A DNA stretch of 64,000 bases, taken from Peribacillus loiseleuriae. Lineage in GTDB: Bacteria; Bacillota; Bacilli; Bacillales; DSM-1321. Made by a program: the position numbers and the translations under genes. The stretch's first letter is position 1. Each line of letters begins with the position of its first letter. A model generated the notes under the pieces. The model did no database searches and was not told the DNA's origin. It saw only the letters and a list, made by a program, of their open reading frames with translations. Where the stretch lies: positions 2,817,636 to 2,881,635 of the forward strand of contig NZ_LFZW01000001.1 of assembly GCF_001183985.1 (NCBI RefSeq). The letters run 5' to 3'. Shown one piece after another: positions 55,754 to 64,000 of this stretch.

Positions 55754-56164
55754 TTAATCAGTCCTTGCATCTTCAAACGGGGCATAAAATAATCCCTTAG
55801 GAGCCAGCATGTCTGTTTCAGACTCCCGTTTCTCACCATTTACTATATAATATCCAGCTGAGTAGAAATCGAAAAAACCACTTTCTTTATGAAGTTCAAG
55901 AAAATATTCGAATAAATCATCCATAAGTTGCTGATGCAGCTTACGATCGATCACATCGCCACACTCATCAGTTTCAAAGTTCTTATTAATGGCCTCTTGA
56001 AGACCTTCATGGTGTGAAGCTGCTATATATAAATCGACATCACCACATTCCATACACAGCAGCAACCCCTCTTCCCTTACTTCTTCATACTCAGCTTTGA
56101 CCATTTCTTTTAGAATGCCTTCGATTTCTTCACGATTTATAAGTTCTGTAGCCGTTTGCAACAT
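55754..56164 (-). CDS. acidic cytoplasmic protein, function unknown
   Basis: 136 residues from ATG 56164 (GGGGG upstream; the open frame runs further to 56209 without a ribosome binding site). Rich in Glu/Asp, helical, no membrane segment. A LLCMECGDVDLYIAASHHEG stretch contains CxxC but no second pair, so a zinc site is not supported. I recognise no family. Its terminator carries an inserted mini-element. Confidence 0.65.
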   Translation of the reverse strand: MLQTATELINREEIEGILKEMVKAEYEEVREEGLLLCMECGDVDLYIAASHHEGLQEAINKNFETDECGDVIDRKLHQQLMDDLFEYFLELHKESGFFDFYSAGYYIVNGEKRESETDMLAPKGLFYAPFEDARTD

Positions 56165-56369
56165 AATGATTTCCCCCATTATCATCTTTTTTTCAGCAGC
56201 TAGGATCATATAGTACTTTCTATATTAAATCGTGGTGTTAAAAAAAGCTTGTCCCACGAATCGATATGGAGATTTTTCGATATGGTTCGCTATGAATCGT
56301 ACTATTCCGAGGAATTAATAGCCGTTTTTAAAAATATTGCAAAAATTTGCGCTTTCCCGAGAAATAATT

Positions 56370-56505
56370 TTTATCCCGGCTTAACAGGCTGCAATTTCCC
56401 CACCATAATTTTTGTGGGAGGATCAAGAAAAATAAGGGGGGAAACAGCCTGTAAATCCCCGATTGGTTCAACTAACCATCAGTGGTGGATGTCTCACTTT
56501 ATTTC
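56370..56505 (+). repeat. dispersed repeat family R, divergent copy
   Basis: Head TTTATCCCGGCTTAACAGG; inner CCCCACCATAATTTTTGTGGG hairpin; tail AACTAACCATCAGTGGTGG and CTCACTTTATT. It lies in the gap between the unknown 55754 gene and the AEC carrier gene, where no convincing gene exists. Confidence 0.5.
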
Positions 56506-56622
56506 TTAATAATTGGTTTAATGAATTAAGTTTATGCGTTACCTATTTTACTATTCCTCTTTTTTAATTGATATCTGAATTAACCCTACTGGAAATTAGC
56601 TGATTTGAAGTTCAATTTTAGG

Positions 56623-57525
56623 TTAAATCACAATAAAGAATACGATTGGCAACGTTACCAAACTTAACACCGTACTTATAAATGTCGCGCTGGATACAAA
56701 TTCAGGGTCTGTATTATACTGCAATGCGTACATCGTTGTATTTGCCGCTGTCGGCATCGCAGCCATAATAATCATAATTTGTTTAACCAGATCATCGACC
56801 GGTAAGAACAACGAGATACAAAACGCGATAACTGGAGAAATGGCTAATTTAAGAATCAGTGATAGTGATAATTTATTGACGGCTATATTTTTCATCGAAA
56901 TATTAGCCAGCTGCATCCCAAGAGTTATCATTATGGTTGGAATCGCAGCATCTGCAACAAGGCTGACTGCAGCAAGCATTGGTTCAGTTAAAGTAATTCC
57001 CGTAAATTGAAATAAAACACCGACGATTGCTCCATAGACGATCGGCATTCTTCTTACCGCACGGAGCGCTGATTTGATTCCATTTCCTTCTGGACTTCCT
57101 TTAGCAGCATAATATACGCCTATCGTACACATAACCATTTGCTGAATCACCATCAAAACGATCGCATACTTAAGACCCGCAGCGCCAAACAATAGAAAAA
57201 CAACAGGAGTTCCATAATTCCCATTATTCATGAATGAAGACGCTAAAATCATCGCGCATGTTTCTCTAATGTCATACTTTCGGAAAAATGCAACCAGATA
57301 TACAAGGGTAATTAGAGTCAAGCAAAGACTAACAGTATAAAAAATCATATAAATATAGTCTTTATCAAATTCTGTTGTATAGAATGTCCGAAAGACTAAA
57401 AACGGACTCATTAAATAAAGTGCCATCGTCGAAATGACTTTTGTGTCAAAGCGAAACTTCTTTTGACCAATAAAACCTAATATAAATATCGCAAAAATCG
57501 GCAATAAAACTCCTAAAAATCCCAT
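56623..57525 (-). CDS. AEC-family (auxin efflux carrier type) transporter
   Basis: 300 residues, ten helices in two halves. The family motif SSFMNNGNYGTPVV lies near residue 95-108, and PTIMITLGMQLANI with AAMPTAANTTMYALQY in the second half. Bacterial AEC members move dicarboxylates such as malate or other organic acids; the substrate is unknown. ATG 57525 with GGTGAA upstream. Confidence 0.87.
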   Translation of the reverse strand: MGFLGVLLPIFAIFILGFIGQKKFRFDTKVISTMALYLMSPFLVFRTFYTTEFDKDYIYMIFYTVSLCLTLITLVYLVAFFRKYDIRETCAMILASSFMNNGNYGTPVVFLLFGAAGLKYAIVLMVIQQMVMCTIGVYYAAKGSPEGNGIKSALRAVRRMPIVYGAIVGVLFQFTGITLTEPMLAAVSLVADAAIPTIMITLGMQLANISMKNIAVNKLSLSLILKLAISPVIAFCISLFLPVDDLVKQIMIIMAAMPTAANTTMYALQYNTDPEFVSSATFISTVLSLVTLPIVFFIVI

Positions 57526-57650
57526 CTAATTCACCTTCATCAATGTTATGTACAGATAAGAGTACCACTTTTCTAGCAAAATCAAAATACTTACCATCTC
57601 ACAAAATAAGATTCTGTTATTTAGGGTTTTAAAATTGGAGGTACATTCGA

Positions 57651-57731
57651 TTGAATGAACTATTTTTATTTCATTATCCGGTTAATTGCGGTGTAGGTAT
57701 TTTATTAAAAAGAATTGTTGGACATCGCTAG
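57651..57731 (+). CDS. possible 26-residue peptide
   Basis: TTG at 57651 with TTGGAGG nine bases upstream; product MNELFLFHYPVNCGVGILLK and a basic tail. It lies in the 356-base gap between the AEC and pgl genes. The ribosome binding site is good but the frame is short, so chance is possible. Otherwise the gap holds nothing recognised. Confidence 0.28.
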   Translation: MNELFLFHYPVNCGVGILLKRIVGHR

Positions 57732-57881
57732 TTGTTCTTAATAGTATTAACTTTAATGGTCGGGAATCCTATCATTCTTTTAAATGTTATACATCGCTCG
57801 TTTGAGCATGAAATTGTCTGAATATAAAGGTTTTGTGGTAAGATAAAGTGAAACTTCAAAGAATTAAATGGAGGCGTAAAA

Positions 57882-58928
57882 ATGACAACATTTAGAGGTT
57901 ATATTGGTACATATACTAAAGGTGACAGCAAAGGAATCTATACTTTCACACTAGATACTGAGAAAAAAAATTTAAGCGCGCCGATTCTAGCAGCAGAGCT
58001 CGAGAATCCTACGTATGTAACTGTCACAGCAGATAGTCAAATACTGTATGCAGTCGTTAAGGAAGGTGAGTTTGGCGGAGTCTCTTCTTACCGCATAACG
58101 AAAGAGAATGGTGAACTTACTCCATTGAATACTGAAGTCTCTCCTGGTTCATCACCTTGCCACGTAAGTGTGAACCAAAATAATGAAAAGGTCCTCACTG
58201 CGTATTATCATCGCGGTACGGCCGAATTATATAATACAGATGGAGGAAAAGTAGCTCCAGTTTCAGCTTTCGTTCAACATACAGGGTCTGGGCCAAATGT
58301 AGAGCGTCAAGAGAAGTCACATGTTCATTTTTCAGGATTTACACCTGATGAGAAATATGCTGTCGTAGTTGATCTTGGCATTGATAAAATCGTAACGTAT
58401 AGCATTGAAGATAACTCACTTGAAATCAAACATAGCTTATCTGTTAAGCCTGGAAGTGGACCAAGACATATCGCCTTTCATCCTAATGGCAAATTTGCTT
58501 ATGTAATGACAGAGCTCAGCAATGAAGTGATAGTCTTGTCCTATAACAGTGAAGATGCGAAGTTTACCGAACTTCAATATATTTCTGCTATTCCAGCAGA
58601 CTTCACAGAAAATAGTCAAGGTAGTGCCATTCATTTATCATCTGATGGTCGTTTTGTATACGTCGGGAATCGTGGACATAATAGCATTGCCCTATTCAGC
58701 GTAAATAACGAAACAGGAGAATTAGCCTTCATTGAGCATACCTCTACTGAGGGAAATTGGCCACGTGACTTCGTATTAGATCCAACAGAAAAATTCTTGG
58801 TTGCTTCTAACGAACAATCAGGCAATCTTGTTCTCTATACTCGTAATGAAGAAACAGGCAAACTAACATTAGAACAATCCGATGTTGCTGTTCCATATCC
58901 AGTATGTGTGAAATTTTTACAAGTTTAA
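57882..58928 (+). CDS. pgl: 6-phosphogluconolactonase, seven-bladed propeller lactonase family
   Basis: 348 residues, the length of YkgB-type Pgl. Blade motifs recur: GYIGTYT at the start, SPCHVSVNQNN, GSGPRHIAFHPNGKFAYV, GSAIHLSSDGRFVYVGNRGHN and NWPRDFVLDPTEKFL. It hydrolyses 6-phosphogluconolactone in the pentose phosphate pathway. ATG 57882 with GGAGG. Monocistronic with its own terminator. Confidence 0.93.
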   Translation: MTTFRGYIGTYTKGDSKGIYTFTLDTEKKNLSAPILAAELENPTYVTVTADSQILYAVVKEGEFGGVSSYRITKENGELTPLNTEVSPGSSPCHVSVNQNNEKVLTAYYHRGTAELYNTDGGKVAPVSAFVQHTGSGPNVERQEKSHVHFSGFTPDEKYAVVVDLGIDKIVTYSIEDNSLEIKHSLSVKPGSGPRHIAFHPNGKFAYVMTELSNEVIVLSYNSEDAKFTELQYISAIPADFTENSQGSAIHLSSDGRFVYVGNRGHNSIALFSVNNETGELAFIEHTSTEGNWPRDFVLDPTEKFLVASNEQSGNLVLYTRNEETGKLTLEQSDVAVPYPVCVKFLQV

Positions 58929-58943
58929 TCAATTTGGTAGAAG

Positions 58944-58972
58944 CAGAGATCTTTTTATGATCTCTGTTTTTA
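58944..58972 (+). terminator. terminator after pgl
   Basis: CAGAGATC / GATCTCTG stem with 7-base loop, then TTTTTATTTG. Confidence 0.85.
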
Positions 58973-59173
58973 TTTGTCCATAATCGATTCGATCTCACCT
59001 AATGGAAGGGCCAGCTTGGCCATGAACTACCCATGCTTCTTGATGCTAGTTTAGTGCATATCCCACAATTATAAACTTTATTAATTGTTCAAATAGGAAG
59101 AGTATCCCCTGGTAATTTGATACAATATTAAATATATTCAGAATCAATCTCGCGCAATATGAGGAGGAAGAAC

Positions 59174-60136
59174 ATGTCCAAACGAACACTAATCATTAAT
59201 ACAGAACTAGAAGACCATTATATTGAAAAAATAAAAGAGGTGATACCAGAGTGGAATATACTTATTGGCAATGATCCGCGTGTATGGCAAGATCAACTTA
59301 CAGAAGCAGAAATTATCGTGATTCGAAAAAATGAGATAATGGATTCGATACTAAGTAATCAGTCTAAGCTAAAGTGGCTTCAATCCTGGAGTGCAGGTGT
59401 AAATACTTTCCCACTAAAGCAGCTTGAAGAAAAAGAAGTTATCGTCACTAGTGCAAATGGCGTACATGCCTATCCGATATCTGAAACAATATTCTCCCTA
59501 ATGCTCGGATTAACAAGAAAATTACATACTTATGTGAAACAGCAGCAAAGCAAAAAATGGGATGAGGCAAATGTTAGTTTGGAAATTCACAATAAAACAA
59601 TCGGCATAATTGGAGTTGGTGCAATTGGCCTTGAAACAGCAAAAATTGCCAAAGCATTTGGCATGAAAGTCCTTGGTGTTCGCCATTCAGGAAAAACAAA
59701 AGAATTTGTGGATACGATGTATACGATTGAACAACTGAACGAAGTACTGCCACAATGTGACTATGTAGTAGTGACCCTTCCACTTACAGACGAAACGAAG
59801 CATTTATTCGGTACCGAGCAATTTCAGCTTATGAAGAAATCTGCTTTCTTTATTAACATTGCTCGTGGCCAGATTGTAAAAGAAAAAGAAATGATTTCTG
59901 CACTAAAATTGAAAGAAATAGCAGGAGCAGGACTAGATGTTTTTGCTGTGGAACCCCTCCCAGAAAACAGTCCACTCTGGGAGTTTGAAAACGTTATTAT
60001 TACCCCACATTCTTCTGGCTTAACTGAGTACTATGGTCAACGTGTAATTGAAGATATTTTTATTCCGAATCTCAAAAGCTATTTAGAAAATAAAACGCCA
60101 GCTATTAATATCGTCGATTATCGTAATGGGTATTAA
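59174..60136 (+). CDS. D-2-hydroxyacid dehydrogenase, NAD-dependent
   Basis: 320 residues from ATG 59174 (GAGGAGGAAG upstream; an ATG at 59159 contains that site). The Rossmann motif is GIIGVGAIGLETAKIAKAFGMKV, the active Arg is in NIARGQIV, Glu in AVEPLPENSPLW, and His in ITPHSSG. It lacks the extended C-terminus of SerA. Family members act on glyoxylate, phenyllactate or other 2-keto acids; the substrate is unknown. Monocistronic. Confidence 0.9.
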   Translation: MSKRTLIINTELEDHYIEKIKEVIPEWNILIGNDPRVWQDQLTEAEIIVIRKNEIMDSILSNQSKLKWLQSWSAGVNTFPLKQLEEKEVIVTSANGVHAYPISETIFSLMLGLTRKLHTYVKQQQSKKWDEANVSLEIHNKTIGIIGVGAIGLETAKIAKAFGMKVLGVRHSGKTKEFVDTMYTIEQLNEVLPQCDYVVVTLPLTDETKHLFGTEQFQLMKKSAFFINIARGQIVKEKEMISALKLKEIAGAGLDVFAVEPLPENSPLWEFENVIITPHSSGLTEYYGQRVIEDIFIPNLKSYLENKTPAINIVDYRNGY

Positions 60137-60271
60137 AAGAGATTCTATATGAAATTAAAAAAAGCTTGGATTATCTAGCTTCAGACGTTTTCTATATTAA
60201 ACGGCTTATTTGAATAAAGGTAATTTATCCCATTGTGATTCTCACATTTTTGTACTATATTATGAAATGTA

Positions 60272-60593
60272 TTTATCACGCTTTAACGAACAATACGCCC
60301 CCTTCTAAGAAACTATTAAACTAGAATTTTTAAGTGAAGGTAACTGCCTTTAATAGGATTGATGAGATACAGTGAAACTTATACCGATGCGAAAGCAAAA
60401 GTAAAGTTTACGCCCACAAAATGTGGGTCACACAGACGAAGACATAAGGATACGGGGTAATTTAGACTGTGTTCATCGAATCGAGGCTCTTAGTATCGCT
60501 TGATCAACGCGTGAAGACTTAGTGCACTAGAACGGGACTAATCATCAGTGGGGTATGAACCCTTACTAATGGACGTTCCACTTTAACGATACA
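60272..60593 (+). repeat. dispersed repeat family R, longest copy
   Basis: Head TTTATCACGCTTTAACG; middle with GTGAAACTTATACC and ATGTGGGTCACACAGACG; then TATCGCTTGATCAACGCG, CACTAG, TCATCAGTGGGG, ACTAATGGACGTTCCACTTT. No open frame. It ends just before the ribosome binding site of the UPF0316 gene, so it probably lies in that gene's 5' leader or promoter. Confidence 0.65.
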
Positions 60594-60608
60594 TCCGAGG
60601 TGGTCATG

Positions 60609-61133
60609 ATGAAAGAAATTCTACTCATTTTGTTATTGCAATTAGCATATGTTCCGCTGCTTACTCTAAGAACAATCTTCTTAGTAAAAGGAGTCACATC
60701 ACTCGCGTCTGTCATTGGGATTTTGGAAATGTTAATTTATGTGTTTGGACTTTCCCTCGTTTTCAGCGGCGATCAAAATTTAATCGCGATGATTGTTTAT
60801 GCAGTCGGTTTTGGACTAGGTATTATTTTAGGTACAAAAATCGAACGGAAATTAGCAATCGGGTATATTAATGTTGTCGCAAATACACAGCAAAAAAACT
60901 CGGAACTTATTGAAACACTTCGTACGCTCGGTTTTGGAGTGACTCTTTATACCGGAGAAGGGCGCGATGGAAATCGTTATCGCATGGATATTTTAACGAA
61001 ACGAAATCGAGAAAATGAACTGTATGCGACAATAGAAAAATTCGAACCAAAGGCATTCATAATTTCTTATGAACCTACCAGATTCAAAGGCGGCTTTATG
61101 CTGGCTCGAATGAAAATGAATAAGAGGTTTTAG
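60609..61133 (+). CDS. UPF0316/DUF2179 membrane protein (YebE-like)
   Basis: 174 residues. Three N-terminal helices (DUF5698: LRTIFLVKGVTSLASVIGILEMLIYV type) followed by a soluble DUF2179 domain (VTLYTGEGRDGNRYRMDILTKR), as in B. subtilis YebE. DUF2179 domains bind small ligands or assemble as trimers in related YitT proteins. ATG at 60609 is preferred for spacing from GAGGTGG; 60606 is equally possible. Function is unknown. Confidence 0.85.
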   Translation: MKEILLILLLQLAYVPLLTLRTIFLVKGVTSLASVIGILEMLIYVFGLSLVFSGDQNLIAMIVYAVGFGLGIILGTKIERKLAIGYINVVANTQQKNSELIETLRTLGFGVTLYTGEGRDGNRYRMDILTKRNRENELYATIEKFEPKAFIISYEPTRFKGGFMLARMKMNKRF

Positions 61134-61146
61134 TCAAAAAAGATGT

Positions 61147-61179
61147 AGAGTAGTGATCACCCCATGTGATCACTACTCT
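61147..61179 (+). terminator. terminator after the UPF0316 gene
   Basis: 14-bp perfect stem AGAGTAGTGATCAC / GTGATCACTACTCT, 5-base loop, then TCTATTT. Confidence 0.88.
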
Positions 61180-61359
61180 TCTATTTAACCCTCATTAATG
61201 GATTTATAACTCCTCACTGAACACAAGGTGGAGAAATAATATATTTCATCAAAGAGGCGATCACCCACTTTTCCCCTTCTTCTTTCTATGACCCTATTTT
61301 TTCATCTTTTCATTATTCTCTGAATACAATCCTACTCTTTCTTTTCCATTTTAATAATA

Positions 61360-61560
61360 TTCAGTATAAGTGCGTGTTCAAAAAAGAGCGATAGGCTCTA
61401 GACCTGCGCGTATACAATAATGCGTGGGGACCAGACTTGCACAGGACGTGCGCGATTTTAACAGAAGGTCATTCATGGGCGACAATGAAATTCGACAGCA
61501 CTTTTTACCGGACTTTTTGAATAACCTCTATAAAAGTACTTTTGTATTCAGGTGGAAGCA
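61360..61560. repeat. MITE-like relic with GTTCAAAAA / TTTTTGAATAAC ends
   Basis: GTGCGTGTTCAAAAAAGAG near 61366 and CGGACTTTTTGAATAACCTC near 61516-61535 form imperfect inverted ends around a non-coding core. Similar text is familiar from Bacillus insertion elements, but I cannot name it. The rest of 61180-61775 shows no gene. Confidence 0.35.
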
Positions 61561-61775
61561 AATCGAAGAATTTTACAAACTTGTATCACTTTAGTGGCTA
61601 TATGGAATATTGGTGAAAAAATAGCAATAACTGTTTCCATTTGGTATGAAATTTTAAAAAAACCACTTGAAATTAACTTTTTCCCTTTCAACTAATGTAA
61701 ATATTTCCTTTCTGTGATAAATTTAAGAGTATTTAGTAAGGAAACCATTCAATTGAAGTAGGAGAGGAAAATGTA

Positions 61776-63014
61776 ATGAATCAGGTACAAGTAAGTTTAG
61801 AAACACCAAAAATCCCAAGTAAATCAAAGCGGTTATGGCTCGCTCTAATACTCGGAACTTTGTCCGCATTTGGACCATTGTCTCTTGATATGTACTTGCC
61901 AGCTTTACCGGTACTTGCAGATGATTTACGATCAAGTGCTTCATACGCGCAGCTCAGCCTGACTGCCTGCATGCTCGGTCTTGCTATTGGACAAATCTTC
62001 GCTGGTCCACTAAGTGATGTTAAAGGACGAAGGACACCGCTTCTTGTCGGACTATTTCTCTACATTTTATCATCATTGCTATGTATCGTAGCACCCTCTA
62101 TCGAGATATTTGTTATTTTGCGGTTCACTCAAGGAATAGCAGGAGCAGTTGGTATCGTCATTTCGAGAGCTATTGTGAGAGACCTATACTCTGGAACGGA
62201 GCTAACGAAGTTTTTTGCTCTTTTAATGCTCGTGAATGGATCCGCTCCGATTTTAGCTCCAATTGCTGGTGGCCAATTGTTAGAGTTTACATCATGGAGA
62301 GGTATATTTTTTGTTCTGAGTCTAATTGGAATGATGACATTAATCTTTGTTTTTTCTGGTTTAGGTGAAACACTCCCTCTAGAACGACGCTCCAAAGGTG
62401 GATTGAAACAAACCTTCCTAACGTTTAGAAAGATCATAGGTAATCGCTTATTTATGGGCTACGCACTTTCTCAAGGATTTATAGGAGCTGGATTATTTGC
62501 ATATATTGCTGGTTCTCCATTTGTTCTGCAAAACATCTATCAGCTTTCACCGCAAATGTTCAGTTTATGCTTTGCAGTTAATGGGGCCGGAATTATTATT
62601 TTTACTCAACTAACTGGAAAATTGGCTGCGCGATTTGGTGAAACAAAACTTCTAATTACTGGTCTTGGACTTAGTGCAGTAGCAGGAACAAGCTTACTTC
62701 TTATGATTTTATTGAACGTAGGATTATTTGGCATCCTGATTCCTTTATTCGTTCTTGTATCCTGTGTTGGTATTATTAATACTTCTATCTTCTCACTTGC
62801 TATGAAAGACCAGGCAAATTCTGCAGGGAGCGCCTCCGCTTTACTTGGGTTGATGACGTTTTTATTTGGAGGTATTGTTGCTCCATTCGTTGGTATAGGA
62901 GGAGAAAATACGGCTTTACCTCTGGGAATTATCATTGCTACTGCTGAAGTGGGTGCTCTAGTCATTTACTTTGTATTAGTTGGGCGATTTAAACAAAATC
63001 AAGCAAGTAATTAG
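61776..63014 (+). CDS. MFS multidrug exporter, Bcr/CflA family
   Basis: 412 residues, twelve helices. LDMYLPALPVLADDL in helix 1 and GQIFAGPLSDVKGRRTPLL (MFS motif A, helix 2-3) are typical of Bcr/CflA drug:proton antiporters; motif C region GIVISRAIVRDLY with NGSAPILAPIAGG follows. ATG 61776 with GGAGAGG upstream. No regulator gene is adjacent. A 12-bp inverted repeat follows the gene. Confidence 0.9.
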   Translation: MNQVQVSLETPKIPSKSKRLWLALILGTLSAFGPLSLDMYLPALPVLADDLRSSASYAQLSLTACMLGLAIGQIFAGPLSDVKGRRTPLLVGLFLYILSSLLCIVAPSIEIFVILRFTQGIAGAVGIVISRAIVRDLYSGTELTKFFALLMLVNGSAPILAPIAGGQLLEFTSWRGIFFVLSLIGMMTLIFVFSGLGETLPLERRSKGGLKQTFLTFRKIIGNRLFMGYALSQGFIGAGLFAYIAGSPFVLQNIYQLSPQMFSLCFAVNGAGIIIFTQLTGKLAARFGETKLLITGLGLSAVAGTSLLLMILLNVGLFGILIPLFVLVSCVGIINTSIFSLAMKDQANSAGSASALLGLMTFLFGGIVAPFVGIGGENTALPLGIIIATAEVGALVIYFVLVGRFKQNQASN

Positions 63015-63077
63015 TTAATGTATCTGGTAAAGGAGGCGATCTCGTAAGGAATACATTGGGAAACACCACATCTACTT

Positions 63078-63120
63078 TACACCGTTTATATGACCTGGAA
63101 ATAACACAATAAACGGTGTA
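63078..63120 (+). terminator. perfect 12-bp inverted repeat after the MFS gene
   Basis: TACACCGTTTAT / ATAAACGGTGTA with a 19-base loop; no T tract, so the termination role is uncertain. Confidence 0.4.
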
Positions 63121-63230
63121 TAGAAAATGAGGTTAAATTTCTTTTGAAACATCCTCTCTCACCTAATATTACCATCATTTCGAAACAACACTTTAAATTG
63201 ATTCTAAATAGCTTACCTTCAAATACATTA

Positions 63231-63432
63231 TCAATAGAGATGACACGCTACAAAATGACCCGGTTTTTGTTTCTTCCATTCCGTACACAGCCACTCGGCG
63301 GATTAATCGGACTGGGCACATCCCCTTTCAACACAATACGTTCTCTTTTCATTGTCGGATCTGGAATAGGTACAGCCGAAAGTAGTGCTTTCGTGTACGG
63401 ATGAAGCGGTTCATTGCAATAAGCCCTAAAAT
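63231..63432 (-). pseudogene. C-terminal remnant of an oligopeptide ABC ATPase (OppF/DppF type)
   Basis: Minus strand frame reads [20 protein letters not shown] then [20 protein letters not shown], the C-terminal extension of OppF-type ATPases. After PSGC the frame breaks; a second frame reads [11 protein letters not shown] and a stop at 63231, the family's natural C-terminus. So the gene lost its front, about 20 internal codons and its frame. The ATPase core is absent. Confidence 0.8.
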
Positions 63433-63491
63433 TCTTCGATTTTTTCTTTATGATGCCTGAAATGATAAATATTATTTAACATTACCATTCG

Positions 63492-63530
63492 AAAAAAAGA
63501 AAGATCCGACAAAAGCGTCAGATTCTTCTT
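63492..63530 (-). terminator. terminator after the Cof-type phosphatase
   Basis: Stem AAGAAGAATCTGAC / GTCGGATCTTTCTT with two mismatches, 6-base loop, followed by T-rich sequence on the minus strand. Confidence 0.75.
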
Positions 63531-63531
63531 T

Positions 63532-64000
63532 TTATAATTTTAATATCCACTTTTCAATTGCTTTGGCGACGCCACTCTCTTCATTTGTTGATGTAGTCCA
63601 GTCAGCTGTCTCCTTCACAATATCCTGTGCATTTCCCATTGCAATGCCAAGGCCCGCTTCCTTAATCATCATAATATCATTCAAACTATCGCCTACCGCC
63701 ATTACTTCGCTCATGTTTATCCCAAGGCGGTTACAGACGACTTCAATTGCTTTGGCTTTATTTATACCGAGAGCATTTACTTCAATATTTGTTGGACTAG
63801 AATTACTGATTTCAAGCTGGCCGTTTTCTTTAAGCAGTTGGATAATTTCTTCACGTGCTTTATCATCATTCGTATTAAATCCGAATTTCAGCCACTCTGA
63901 AGCGAAAAGGTCTCCAGGTATATCTTCTCGATACACTTGATCACAGCTGACGGCCCAGTAGTCTGTTCCATATTGATTACTTAAATCAAGCATCCATTTT
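63532..64000 (-). CDS. HAD-superfamily Cof-type phosphatase, N-terminus off the window
   Basis: The open frame enters from the right edge (KWMLDLSNQYG...) and gives the C-terminal 155 residues or so. Motif IV VMAVGDSLNDIMMIKEAGLGIAMGNA and the preceding INKAKAIEVVC lysine segment identify the Cof/YidA-type group. The ATG at 63993 is an internal Met. Substrate unknown; relatives handle flavin precursors or sugar phosphates. Confidence 0.87.
   Translation of the reverse strand, partial: KWMLDLSNQYGTDYWAVSCDQVYREDIPGDLFASEWLKFGFNTNDDKAREEIIQLLKENGQLEISNSSPTNIEVNALGINKAKAIEVVCNRLGINMSEVMAVGDSLNDIMMIKEAGLGIAMGNAQDIVKETADWTTSTNEESGVAKAIEKWILKL

Noticed and set aside
56249-56509. Plus-strand 86-codon frame
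   Set aside because: It overlaps a family R repeat copy and lacks a start signal.
63144-63404. Plus-strand 86-codon frame
   Set aside because: It is the complement of the OppF remnant.

Overview
The window is AT-rich and reads like a chromosome segment of a spore-forming Bacillaceae (Bacillus sensu lato). The evidence is gene content and layout typical of that group: a glgBCDA operon, pdxST with a divergent MocR-type regulator, glnQHMP, a pabB(C)-pabA pair, an S-box riboswitch, a spore-type collagen-like protein beside rmlACDB, and small conserved proteins of the YueI, YvsG and UPF0316 type. Shine-Dalgarno sites are strong (GGAGG type) and TTG/GTG starts are frequent. I cannot name the species. 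I saw no rRNA, tRNA, CRISPR array, prophage or intact transposase.

Layout. 1-9 kb: the end of a cardiolipin synthase gene, then glycogen synthesis (glgB-C-D-A, no glgP) preceded by a GH15 glucoamylase-like gene, with CcpA-type cre candidates before both units. 9-13 kb: azlCD, a mug-type uracil-DNA glycosylase, and an ABC-2 exporter with its TetR regulator and a palindromic operator. 13.5-16 kb: a Rieske oxygenase divergent from an NCS2 purine-type permease, sharing a region with two PurBox-like sites. 16-21 kb: HAD phosphatase, Crp/Fnr regulator, pdxST/pdxR. 21-30 kb: dTDP-rhamnose synthesis (rmlACDB), two glycosyltransferase genes and a BclA-like collagen gene broken by a one-base frameshift; together these look like a spore-surface (exosporium) glycoprotein locus. 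30-34 kb: folate pabBC/pabA and an Old Yellow Enzyme. 34.5-38 kb: an S-box-controlled FMN reductase and two flavin monooxygenases, probably organosulfur salvage.

38-64 kb: SF1 helicase with a PLD-like tail, PepF, a membrane-anchored FAD oxidoreductase coupled to a half-size MFS protein, a GntA-like protein, a branched-chain aminotransferase, several small membrane proteins, glnQHMP, an AEC carrier, a lactonase-type 6-phosphogluconolactonase, a 2-hydroxyacid dehydrogenase, a Bcr/CflA MFS exporter and the end of a Cof-type phosphatase.

The intergenic regions are unusually rich. They hold at least two dispersed non-coding repeat families. One of these appears to have jumped into a transcription terminator and left a 6-bp target duplication. 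There are also IS200/IS605-like ends without a transposase, relics of a patatin, a sporulation-type histidine kinase and an OppF ATPase, and several short reading frames with good ribosome binding sites. No large novel multi-gene system stands out. The most unusual material is the repeat families, the PurBox/Rieske/permease pair and the small-peptide units.
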